DNA from: Limnanthes douglasii subsp. nivea
Taxonomy: Eukaryota > Streptophyta > Magnoliopsida > Brassicales > Limnanthaceae
NCBI GenBank assembly: GCA_036936605.1
Contig: JAUPFV010000001.1
Span: forward strand, 245,518,925-245,582,924
DNA length: 64,000 bases
Direction: 5' to 3'
Shown here: positions 32,701 through 42,674 of the stretch, one piece after another
Position numbering within the stretch: position 1 is the first letter of the stretch
How the letters are laid out: each line of letters starts with the position of its first letter
Notes under the pieces: generated by a model
What the model was told of the DNA's origin: nothing
The model's database searches: none
The model's input: the letters and a program-made list of their open reading frames with translations, nothing else
Translations under genes and position numbers: made by a program

Positions 32701-34899
32701 AATGCTCTGCACAGTCTATGCTTTTCATGCACGAGGTCAGTTATTTACATTTACAACATCGGTTTTTAGCTTTTTGTTTGGCCTAGAAGAATATTCTCTA
32801 ACTTTGTGAAATCTTTGATCTTGTTGCAACCAAATTTTAGAATCGAGTTGGTGCGAGCTTATGCCCTAGTCCTATTTAATAATTATTGTTTATCTTGTTG
32901 AACAGAGTTGGTCAAAAACTCCTTTTATATCCAAGTTGAAGGATCTTGCAGACAGGAGGAAATTAGAAGATTTGACTATCGGTCCCGTTCTTACTGTAAG
33001 TTTGATGATTCTGCTGTAAAGTTTGATTTCCTACTCCTTAGTACTTTGTCTTTTCCTTGTGCAAAGTATGTTTCCAGTTTTGGTATTCTCTTAAAGATAG
33101 AAACCTGAAGGTACCAGGTTACTAGTACCAGTGTTCCTTTTGTACCAAAATACATGGGTGCTTTGAATTGATGGTTCAAATCCAAATGGATCTAATTTTT
33201 GTAACTTCAGCATATCAGACTAAGTGGTCTTTTTGGTGCCATCGGCCTTATTGGCTTATAAGCTAAAAGTCTTTGGTTGGTCCAATTTTTTGTCTTAAAA
33301 GAAAGCTAGTCCTTTTGGGTAATTGCCTTAAAAAGGTCAAAATGACCCAATAAGCAAAAAGTTAAAAATAGTTTTTTGTATTATTATTGTTTAAAAACTT
33401 AAGTTTTTTACTTTATTCTTGATATTTTTCTACCGGATTGTTCTCTATACACAGTGATAAATGGTGTCAAATGAGCAATATGCTTGAATATTCTGTACGA
33501 ATACCCATCCGTTGAACTTGAACTTATGAGTAGCAGAAGAAGTCCAGGATATATTTGGTTTAACTTATTCTATTGTCATTGTAATGACTTTATTTAAAGT
33601 AAAACGTAAAATTTATTTATGGTGGCAGTATACAACTGAGGGAATGTTAGAACACGTGAAAAATTTGCTCCAAATATCTGGTGCGAAGCTACTTTTTGGT
33701 GGGGAGCCTTTAAAGGGCCACTCTATCCCTAAAATTTATGGAGCTCTGAAGCCAACAGCTGTTTTTGTTCCACTCAAAGAAATTTTGAAGGATGAAAACT
33801 TTGAACTTGTCACCAAGGAAATTTTTGGACCATTTCAGGTAAAGATCTAAGTCTTCTTTTTCCCTTTTATCTTTTCATGAATTTGTGTTCTGTATCTACA
33901 TTATAAATCAAGTTTTTAGCATTTTTATTTTTGTCATGGCTACATATAATTAAGAACATGAACAATATTCAAAATTTACGCCAATACAAGGAATTGAAAT
34001 GCTATTGTGAATCTTCCCCTCTGACTCGGATAAAGACTAAGTTTTGTTGTTTTAGTTCATTTGACAAGTTAATTAGAAAGGCTGTTGTAATCTGCTTGTA
34101 TGTAGATCGTAACCGAGTACAAAGAGAATCAGCTGCCAATGGTATTGGAGGCTCTGGAAAGGATGCATGCTCATCTAACTGCTGCTGTCGTTTCAAATGA
34201 TCCAATTTTCATACAGGCAAGATTCAGAAGTTCTCTATTGTGGTTCGAATAACAAAAGTTCATTGCTTTTCAATTTTGAGTAATGCCAATACTAGGGATG
34301 GCAAAAAGTAACGACCAGACCTGCCTGCTCGGGCTTTTACCCAACCCGCAAAGGCAACAGGTCGAGTACCTGTCCTAAAACCACATCCAGATCGATTATA
34401 GTCTTTCTTCTCCTGTTAAAATCCCGAACTCGACTCGATTCCACTCCTAATGCATCATATTGCCATCCCTGGTGGATAAATTCTTTTAATTCTGGATAAT
34501 CTTTTATTCTCGAATGCGGTAAAAGTTACAATAGTTATTAGCAAGCAACTCTGTACTAGAAGAGTAAATAGATAGTGATGATAGTACAAAACTATTTGCA
34601 GGAAGTTGTAGGAAAATCAGTAAATGGCACTACTTATGCGGGACTAAGAGCAAGGACAACAGGAGCACCCCAGAATCACTGGTAAGTAAATAATGTCGAC
34701 TCCTTTGTCTCTTATCCATATTCAGAGAATATTTAACTCATGATACAACTTTAAATACAGGTTTGGACCAGCAGGAGACCCAAGAGGTGCCGGAATTGGA
34801 ACACCTGAGGCAATAAAGCTAGTTTGGTCGTGCCACAGAGAAGTTATATACGACTATGGCCCCGTAGATAAAAACTGGACACTTCCACCATCGACATGA
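29777..34899 (+). CDS. P5CDH: Delta-1-pyrroline-5-carboxylate dehydrogenase, mitochondrial (16 exons)
   Basis: Aldehyde dehydrogenase family 12 (ALDH12A1): oxidises glutamate-gamma-semialdehyde/P5C to glutamate with NAD+, the second step of proline breakdown in mitochondria. Exons: 29777-29862, 30226-30305, 30508-30611, 30699-30766, 30855-30912, 31065-31178, 31445-31528, 31929-32033, 32199-32312, 32421-32552, 32646-32735, 32906-32995, 33629-33838, 34106-34216, 34602-34681, 34761-34899. They join to 554 codons plus TGA in a single frame; the Arabidopsis protein is of similar size. The N-terminus (MHRVLLSHGLRARPPQ) is Arg-rich and suits a mitochondrial presequence. Landmarks: FTGSSRVAEKL at about residue 279 (NAD-binding turn), the likely catalytic Glu about residue 300 in KLEDAG, and the catalytic Cys about residue 335 in SGQKCSAQS. 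IVTEYKENQLP and GAPQNHWFGPAGDPRG are family signatures. All introns are GT-AG except intron 14, which is GC-AG. No disruption seen; the gene looks functional. Confidence 0.96.
34217..34601 (+). other. P5CDH intron 14 with GC donor
   Basis: Exon 14 ends ...TTCATACAG and the intron begins GCAAGATTC instead of GT. The acceptor is TTTGCAG. The CAG|GCAAG context is the strong consensus of the minor GC-AG class of U2 introns. No GT nearby keeps the conserved protein reading IFIQ followed by EVVGKSVNG. The intron also carries a short inverted-repeat element. Confidence 0.85.
34292..34472. mobile_element. MITE-like element, 181 bp, in P5CDH intron 14
   Basis: Ends CTAGGGATGGCAA and TTGCCATCCCTGG are inverted repeats of 13 nt with one mismatch. 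The inside is GC-richer than its surroundings and non-coding. Such GGGATGGCAA termini occur on plant hAT-like MITEs. I could not see a clean target-site duplication. Confidence 0.6.
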
Positions 34900-35237
34900 A
34901 GACGAGCTTCATGCAATGAGTAGTTAAGAGTAGGTTAAAAATAAAATCAATAATGCCCGAGAGGACATTAGGATCTAGTTTTTTTTTTCTGTAGGTTTTT
35001 TTGTTTGATGATTTGGTTTTTCCAAATCTGGAGATTTAGTGATAATTATTAAGGCTCGTAGCTTCTGATTTCTTTTGGTCGTCTTTGTTTCAGCTAAATA
35101 ATTATACGCCTGTTCATCGTAGTAGAAAATAAACCGGGACACTTTACTTTGTAGTAGACCTAAACCCTCAATATTGGGCAGGGCTATATTTGGGAACGGA
35201 GGGCCTTCTATAACAGCATTTTTATCACTTAATCTCT
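34900..35237 (+). other. P5CDH 3' UTR and downstream spacer
   Basis: No coding sequence follows the stop. Possible poly(A) signals are AATAAA at 34947 and 35128. The spacer ends at the LINE target-site duplication. No convergent gene is present here; in Arabidopsis the P5CDH 3' end overlaps SRO5. Confidence 0.5.
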
Positions 35238-35251
35238 AAATAAAAATCCTT
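35238..35251. repeat. Target-site duplication, poly(A) side of LINE 1
   Basis: AAATAAAAATCCTT adjoins the poly(T) run that begins at about 35250. It matches 41215-41228 (AAATAAAAACCCTT) at 13 of 14 positions. Confidence 0.7.
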
Positions 35252-35605
35252 TTTTTTTTTTTTTTTTTGCAAAAAGGTAACTATATTAATATTTAAACGA
35301 ACTAGTACAATGATTGGGTCAAGTTGCTACCCACACCACAAGGGATTAGAAACAAGAGACAATAACCAGGCCCAACATAGACCCAATTCAACACAAACCC
35401 AAGAAGACTTGAAACCCTAATCCCTAATCGAACCACTCAGTCACACTAATCCCTAATACAGCCATTCCCAAATTCAAAAAACCCTAAACGAGCAGCAGCC
35501 ACCTTCATCAACCCTACAAGCTCATCATCTACACAAATCAGCCTTCTAACCTCCACAGAAACACCCAGAATCCCAAATCAAACAAGCTTGAAGAAAACCC
35601 TACTC

Positions 35606-38600
35606 CTAACCCGGATCGATGTATCCAACTCCTAAGCTTTCAAGCACAATGATAGCTAGGAGAGGGTTAGGAGCATCATGAATGGTGAAGGAGCGATTTC
35701 TCTTCTCGTTCAAGATCCACTTCGAGATCCAGTCTGCAGCAGCGTTCTCCAATCTGGAAATATGACGAAATCGCGCAGCAGAGGGAAGCAGAGCCCTGAT
35801 AACATCACTGGAGCCATTCAAATCGGAGTTAGACGACAATCCATTGATCAGAGTCAAGCAATCAGATTCCAAATCGACCTCACTCCATCCTCTCTTTCGA
35901 CACAGAACCAGAGCCTCCAATAAAGCCTTCCTTTCTGCCTGCAAAGGACTAACCTTGCCAAACAGAAAGCCAGCCCCCTCGATGAGATTGCCCTGAGCGT
36001 CACGCACAATGATCCCACCAGAAGCCTCACCAGAGAAGGAGCAAGCGCCATCAGTGTTTATCTTCACTCTTCCAGGATCAGGCGCCTTCCATTTCAGGTA
36101 ACAAGCTTTCCTTTTATTAATAGACATAGCTCCCATATGAGTTCCTGCATACACATTTCCAGTCCAGTGCTTAGGATTAAGTTTAGAATCTATGCCTAGG
36201 ATAAAACGATTTACTCTGTTAATAGCACCACAAATAGAGTCAACAGGCTTATTGAATTTAGAGTGATTTCTGTTAAACCAGATTGTCCACACAATGATTA
36301 GTGGAACAATTCGGGTAACATGGAAATTATTCTTAGAAAAACTAAGCCACACAAAAAGCATGTGACGAAAAGTCATGAAACGCCTAACTGGAACCTTAAA
36401 CAAGAAACCAAAATAGTTCCATAAGTGCCAGGCAAACCTGCAATTGATGAAGAGATGGGATATATCTTCACAATTGCAGCAAAACTGGCACTTGGAAACG
36501 ATAATGAAGTGCTTAGTGGAGAGCACACTATCAATCGGAACAAAGTTATTTAGTATCTTCCAGCATAAAAATGAAAATTTTGTGGGAATGAAGCTATGCC
36601 AAATTCTTTTAAAGAAGAAAAACTTATTGTTTTTAACCCTGATATTTTCCCAAGTGATTTTTGTATTGAACTTTTTATCTTTTGAGAGACTGCATTCTAT
36701 CACATCATCCTTGTCATGATTGATATCAACACAGCTCAAGCGTTGATATCTATCATGGGATAGGAGTGAGTGCAGATTGGAGTCCCATCTATCACTTTTC
36801 CAAAAGGATTTTACTTTGACTGGAAGATACCAATCATTTTGCTCAGATATAATAGGTGGCATGTTAAGCCACGAATCTCTCCAGAAATCAACCTCATCAC
36901 AACCCACCTTCCACTGAATATACTGGTCAGTCTCATTTTTGACAGAGTGCAACCTTTTCCAAACAATAGAATCAATGACACTGCACTTAGCAATAGTAGG
37001 ATGCACATTCTGACAATAGGTTTTGGATATAAGATCAGACCAAAGGGACTTCCCTTTTCTGAACAAAAACCAAAGCTTGAATGAAAAAATGAGTTGAATA
37101 TCAGACAGTAGTTTGATATTCAAACCCCCTTCTTCAAAAGGCTTACACAGACTTCTCCAGCCTGCCCAGTGAATAGCACTTTCATTAAACTTAGGCCTCC
37201 AAAGAAATTTATTAAAACACAACTCAATTTTGTTCAGAATATTCTTAGGTATTAGACTATTCTGCATACAGAAATAGACAATGGGATAAAGAACATGTCT
37301 TATAAGGGACAATCTGCCACTATAAGACAGGTTCTTCAGGTCCCATTCATTAATTTTGTTTTGAATCTTAGCAATAAGAGGGATGTAATGCTTTCCTTTG
37401 TTGTTTGCAGCAATAGTAACCCCCAAGTAGCTAAAAGGAGCCTGCTCAATCTGGAAACCCAAATGAGAACTGATCCTAGCAGTGTTAACACTGGAGCACC
37501 TAGAAGAGGTAATTATTTTTGTATTTTCTCTGTTAATCATCTGCCCAGATTCATGTTGATATTTGTCCAATAACTTGCTCAGTCAGTTGATAGATGAAGG
37601 AGAACTGTTGGAGAAAACAATTATGTCGTCAGCAAAGGCTAAGCAGGGTAAGATGTAACCTGATTTTAAGTAATATTGCACACTATTATTAGAATCATAT
37701 AGATTAGAAAGGCCTCTTAACAGAGCTTCCTCAGCCAGGATAAAAAGGCAAGGAGATAAAGGATCTCCTTGTCTTAAACCTGTCTTCTGGGGAAAGTAAC
37801 CAGAACAAGCACCATTTATTAGAACTGAAACCATCACATTGGAGATCAGCCTATAGATTAAAGAGACAATAACATCAGCAAATCCAAAGCATTTTAAAGT
37901 ATTAATGACAAAGGTGTGAGACATTCTGTCAAACGCCTTTGTCATGTCTAATTGCATGATGATATTGCCTTTAGAAGGCTTCCTCCTGATATTATGGAGC
38001 ATCTCCTTAACAATTAACACATTATCATGGATGACCCTATCCTTAACAAAGGCACTCTGGCCTCTAGAAATGATTCTAGGAAGAATAAAAGATATTCTCT
38101 TATTAATAATAGCAGAGAATAATCTATTTAAAATTGTGCACATACTTAATGGCCTGTAATTGTTCCAGGTAATAGGGTTAGCAATTTTTGGAACAAGCAC
38201 AATTCCAGTAGAGAACACCCCAGTAGGGATATCACACCCAGCAAGGTAAGCATTTAATGTATTGCACAGGTCATAACATATAATACTCCAACAATGCTTA
38301 AGAAAAAAGGAATTGAACCCATCAGTGCCAGGTGCACTGTCCTTCTTCATGTCATTAATAACTGCTCTGATTTCATCCATAGACATAGGCTTAGTGATCT
38401 CCTCATTCTCCCTGTCCAACACAATCTTAGGAATATTGTTTAGAATAGAATCTTGAGTATCAACTAAGCTATTGTCATTTAAATCACAGGAAATGAGCTT
38501 GCTAAAATGATCAACAGCAGAAGAAGCTATATCACATTGATCAGTAAGCCAACTCCCATTATCTTTAATACCAGCAATATAGTTTCTTTTTCTTTTCTTT

Positions 38601-39675
38601 TCAACATAATTATGATAAATATTGGTATACCCATCGCAATCATTCAACCAAGCATTAAAACATTTTTGCTTCTAATAGCATTCTTCATCCTTTAATGCAA
38701 GAATAAGAATGCTATTGGCTTTTGAAAGATTAGACTTAGAAGTGCTGTTGTTAAAATTCTGATGAATAAGCTCACGGTTATCAACTTCAATAATAGCAGC
38801 TTTAACTTTATTAAAAATGTTTCCAAAAGTAGTGTGATTCCAGTTTTTTAAAAACACCTTCAACCTTTTAAGCTTGTACCAAAAGATGGTATTCACATCA
38901 CCATTACAATTCTTGGACCAATTCTGATTCACGCAATTCATGAAATCAGGATGATTAGTCCAAGCATTGATGAATTTGAAAGAACCTTTCTTAGAATTGA
39001 TAACAGAGGCTTTATTCACAGAAATTAAAAGAGGGGCATGGTCAGAGCAAGTTCTGACCATGTGACAAACCTGAATGCTCAAGTCATTAAGCATCTTTTG
39101 ATTGATTAAAACCCAATCTAACCTCTTCCATGCATTGTTGTTGCTCCAGGTATAGCGAGACCCACTGTGCCTAGGAACATCCAACTTACAGTGCCTGATA
39201 AATCATTGAAAGCATCAGCACTGATACCATCGTAGTTCATGCAATTGAGCAGGTCATCAGGACTTCTGGTGGTATTGAAGTCTCCAGCAAGAATCCAAGG
39301 CTTCTTATCACAGGTTAGATTCCCTAACTGACTCCATAGAGATTGTCTCTGCACTCTTTGATTCTTAGCATAGACTGAAGTAAACAAACAATTGAAAGAA
39401 GCATAATCTATCTCAATGTGCAAAAACTGATCATGATTAACAATTGTAGTAACTTTAATATCATTAGCCCAGAAAAACCAGACTTTATTAGAAACATTAG
39501 CCATATAATTGTCAAAACCAATCCTCCTAGCAATCTGTTCTATTTTATCTTGTCTAGCCATAGGTTCTTGTATAGTGATCAACTTAACATTTTCATTCTT
39601 AATGATAAATTTTAGCCTAGCAATTGTAGGATTGTTATTAATACCACAGGCATTCCAACTTAAAGCCTTAAACAT
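35606..39675 (-). pseudogene. LINE 1 ORF2: endonuclease, reverse transcriptase, zinc finger and RNase H
   Basis: Order along the minus strand: an apurinic-type endonuclease (SWNACGINN, ITIQEP, LAGDFN, CSDHAPL), reverse transcriptase (KDSAPGTDGFNSFF, NYRPLSMC, LDMTKAFDRMSH, LRQGDPLSP, FADDIIVFSN), a connection domain, a zf-RVT-like region (FLCWKILNNF, CQFCCNCEDISHLF), and a C-terminal RNase H. The RNase H keeps its catalytic acids (INTDGACS, ERKALLEAL, ESDCLTLI, AADWISK). The frame is about 4.07 kb. It is broken by a frameshift near 39180, a TAG near 38670 and a TGA near 37582; the two stops lie in the same frame as their surroundings. Start chosen at 39675 because SWN and the ORF1 overlap fit; it overlaps ORF1 by 8 nt. 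The ORF2 product would nick DNA and copy its own RNA in place; this copy cannot do so unaided. Confidence 0.92.
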
Positions 39676-40966
39676 TATCAGAAACAGATCTATTATGACC
39701 TTTTTCCCTCTTTCTCAGAGAGTTTATAGATAACCTTCTTGAGTTGCTATTCTTGTTTGCAGATTTAACTTTACTGGAGATAACAGCTTCAAAGCCATCA
39801 TCAGGGTCATTAGTGCTAGCCCTTGGAGAAGGGTTATAGCTCCCAATATTTCCCCTACAAGGAGAAGCCTGCTGTATATCATTGCCCAAAGAAGCATCTT
39901 CCTCCTCAAGATTTTGAAGAGCACTGATGAGCTCAGGGACACCTTCAGGATCAGCTTTCTCATTCACAGGAGTTTCAAGACTTGTTGAAGGACAAGAAAC
40001 AGAAGTCCTATCCTTTGTTGTAATAATTGATTTTAACTTTCTTCTGTAAACTTGTGTAAAAGTTTGAATCTTAGTAGGCTTGAGTGTCTGAGCATCTGTA
40101 TCATTTTCCTGTAAAACCTGTTGAACAGAGTCTTTATCAATAATATCATTGCTTTTTTGCTCTATCTTTGAATCTTTCACCATATTCTTCTTACATGTCT
40201 CAGAACCATGCCCTAAGTGATGGCAAGACTGACAATAACAGGGAGCATTCTTGTAGCTCACTCCAAGCCAGCACCCATCATCCTTGCCAAAACCAACCCA
40301 AAGCTTTCTTTTCAGCATCCTAGAAACATCCATTTCTACCAATACAAAGCAAGCATTAATTCTTGCTCTGTTTATATCAGGCACCACCACCTGATGCACA
40401 AACCCAAGAGACGAAGCCAGATCATGTATAACAGATCTGTTATACATAAACACATGCAACCTCTCAAACCTGACCCAAAGCAAGGTCACTGGGCATTCAT
40501 AATTTCTGTTTGATTGAGGGCACCACTTGACAACCCTCATAATCTTGCTATCCACCTTCCAGAATCTTTTCATCCAAAATCTATCAGCATCTTCCATCAC
40601 CAAAAACTCCACAATAATCTGCCTTGAATCAACAGCTTTGTACGTGAACATCCCCTTGAACTTGAGAGAGTCAAGAAAGGCCTGAAAAACCGACCTTTTG
40701 GGGATGCCTTCGCTGAACTTAGCCACCAGATTGAACCTTGACTGAACTAACAGATCCTTCTTAACTTGCTTAGAGAATTGGATCACGTTGTGATCTTCAT
40801 AAAACATGATACTTTCCGATTGAAACGCATCCGACACAGCACTATTTTTCAAGACTTCTGTAAATAGCCTCCTATCAGCCAACCCACCATTCAGACCAGG
40901 AAGGTTGTTCAAAGAGTTATTACTCAAAGGTGGAAACTCTCCCGTAGTAAGAGAGTTCGCAGCCAT
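39668..40966 (-). CDS. LINE 1 ORF1: DUF4283 and zinc-knuckle RNA-binding protein
   Basis: An intact 432-codon frame starting MAANSLTTGEFPPLSNN. The N-terminal half has the DUF4283 domain of plant LINE and Tnt-like ORF1 proteins (VAKFSEGIPKRSVFQAFLDS, then a WFRMKxFWKV-type segment and WVRFERLHVFMYN). It is followed by a short zinc knuckle CQSCHHLGHGSETC (C-x2-C-x4-H-x4-C, CCHC-type). The C-terminal third is charged and probably disordered (about residues 260-432). Such ORF1 proteins bind the element RNA. Its stop overlaps the start of ORF2. Confidence 0.88.
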   Translation of the reverse strand: MAANSLTTGEFPPLSNNSLNNLPGLNGGLADRRLFTEVLKNSAVSDAFQSESIMFYEDHNVIQFSKQVKKDLLVQSRFNLVAKFSEGIPKRSVFQAFLDSLKFKGMFTYKAVDSRQIIVEFLVMEDADRFWMKRFWKVDSKIMRVVKWCPQSNRNYECPVTLLWVRFERLHVFMYNRSVIHDLASSLGFVHQVVVPDINRARINACFVLVEMDVSRMLKRKLWVGFGKDDGCWLGVSYKNAPCYCQSCHHLGHGSETCKKNMVKDSKIEQKSNDIIDKDSVQQVLQENDTDAQTLKPTKIQTFTQVYRRKLKSIITTKDRTSVSCPSTSLETPVNEKADPEGVPELISALQNLEEEDASLGNDIQQASPCRGNIGSYNPSPRASTNDPDDGFEAVISSKVKSANKNSNSRRLSINSLRKREKGHNRSVSDNV

Positions 40967-41214
40967 TGCAGAGCTCTATCACCGGCTCAGCCAGCGACGG
41001 CCAAGCCACACAGACGACCCTTCACAGCCAAGCAGTGAAACAGCAACAAGAAGAAAGACCAGGAGGAAGAGAAGCTATAGAAGAAGCCTAAGGGATGATT
41101 TCTTAGAGCACAAGAAACCAGAATAGAACAAAAAAAAACTATCTTGGGAGAGAAGCTTTTCTTGGAGCTTTTCTTGGAACAAAAAAACTATCCCTTTTCT
41201 TGAGAGAGACTTCC

Positions 41215-41228
41215 AAATAAAAACCCTT
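41215..41228. repeat. Target-site duplication, 5' side of LINE 1
   Basis: AAATAAAAACCCTT, matching 35238-35251 with one T/C difference. It marks the 5' end of the element at about 41214. Confidence 0.7.
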
Positions 41229-42670
41229 CTTAATTCTTAACCTTTATTAGTTATTTAGAGCCAATGATAATCTTCACCAGAAAAAAAAAACTATTGTAAT
41301 TAAAAGTCAAAAATATATATGTCTAACTTGATTTTAATCGAAACTAATTTATTTTTAAATTAGTGATAAAGATCTAATCATATTCGGACGACAAAATTTA
41401 GACGAAGAGCCAAAAGTTGCTTAGATTTTGCTGAAGTTAGTCATAGTTTCGGCTAAACAAAAACTAGTTTAGTTATTTCAAAAAAAAATGAAACCGACTT
41501 TGAAAAAATTCATTTTTAGTTCAACTGTTACGTTTAAGCATCGTGGTCGACAGCCAGTTAAACGTAACCTATCAGTTATATCATCCATTAAACGAGATAA
41601 ATCAAATTTCTTACAAATACAGGAATAAAAAAAAACCAAGTGCACATTTACTAGTTTAAACTTTGATTACATTGGCTAAAGTGCAAAAAAGAAATAAAAA
41701 TTCACCGGTTCATTTTGAAATATCGACAAAAAGTAATAAAGATATATATCTGCATGAACCTTCTTTAGGTGCAACTTGTATAACATCGTTACAAATGCTA
41801 AGAGAGATGAATTGCGATTTGTTGATCAAAAATGGTACATATAATAAATTGTATGTATTATCGACCTTTTATAACTAGGGTTCATGCCATACATCATGAT
41901 GGTTATTAAGGTATTTATACTGTTTTGTATAGTTTGCATGCCCATCAGGATGAGTGGAAGATGGTTAACCGATTTTTTTACCAGGATTTTATGGATAACG
42001 TTTCGGTTTATACGATGATATATGATTATATAGATGAGTTAGAAAAACTTGTTGCAAGTTTCGAATACTATACAAATAGTGTTGGTATCTAAAATTGGAT
42101 GACAATATTGTATATTAGACGGTAATATAATTAAAGTTTAACTGCATCGTTCATTTTGTACCAAACTACCAAAGCTTCACTTTCTACCGTTACGGAATGT
42201 ACTTTCTTTCTTTGATGTCTGAAATAAAGGAAATCGTATTTTGTTTTGTTGAAAATAATCATTTTATCCACATAAGTATTTGATGTTTATATTTGAAGTT
42301 TAATGTAAAATTAAGGTGAGATTTGGATCTTAATTTATTAAATTATTTTTTATAGTTTTGTAGCGTGAAAGACGCGCCATATGCATTGATACATATATCT
42401 TGTATCACATTGCATCAACCATGAACGAAATATTTACAACTACCTATTAGGCCTCGTTGTAAAAGTTATATGAATATAGAAAATCTACCGCTTTCGATAT
42501 ATATCAATAAAGTGACTAACTTAGATGAATTTATTTAATTATTATGTACAATTTATTTTGAAACTATTTGTCATTGTAATGTGGTTGTGTTAAACACATG
42601 TCATATTTTATTTAACACAAACCTCTAAATATAAGAATGAAACCTTAAATTTTAAATTAAGCATAAATTT
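41229..42670. other. Intergenic, nothing recognised
   Basis: AT-rich sequence. The small frame at 41663-41878 resembles no protein I know. No RNA gene or repeat was identified. Confidence 0.35.
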
Positions 42671-42674
42671 TTAA

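Larger units (their letters stand above)
35250..41214 (-). mobile_element. L1-type LINE 1, nearly full length, minus strand
   Basis: A non-LTR retrotransposon about 5.96 kb long, read right to left. It has a 5' leader (41214-40967), ORF1 (40966-39668) and ORF2 (39675-35606), then a 3' UTR of about 330 bp and a poly(A) tail, seen as a T run at 35250-35268. A 14-bp target-site duplication flanks it. ORF1 is intact and ORF2 has only one frameshift and two in-frame stops, so insertion is rather recent. It lies immediately 3' of P5CDH, in the antisense direction. Confidence 0.92.

Noticed and set aside
36444..37573. Plus-strand frames opposite LINE 1 ORF2
   Set aside because: They are shadows of the minus-strand reverse transcriptase and RNase H coding sequence.
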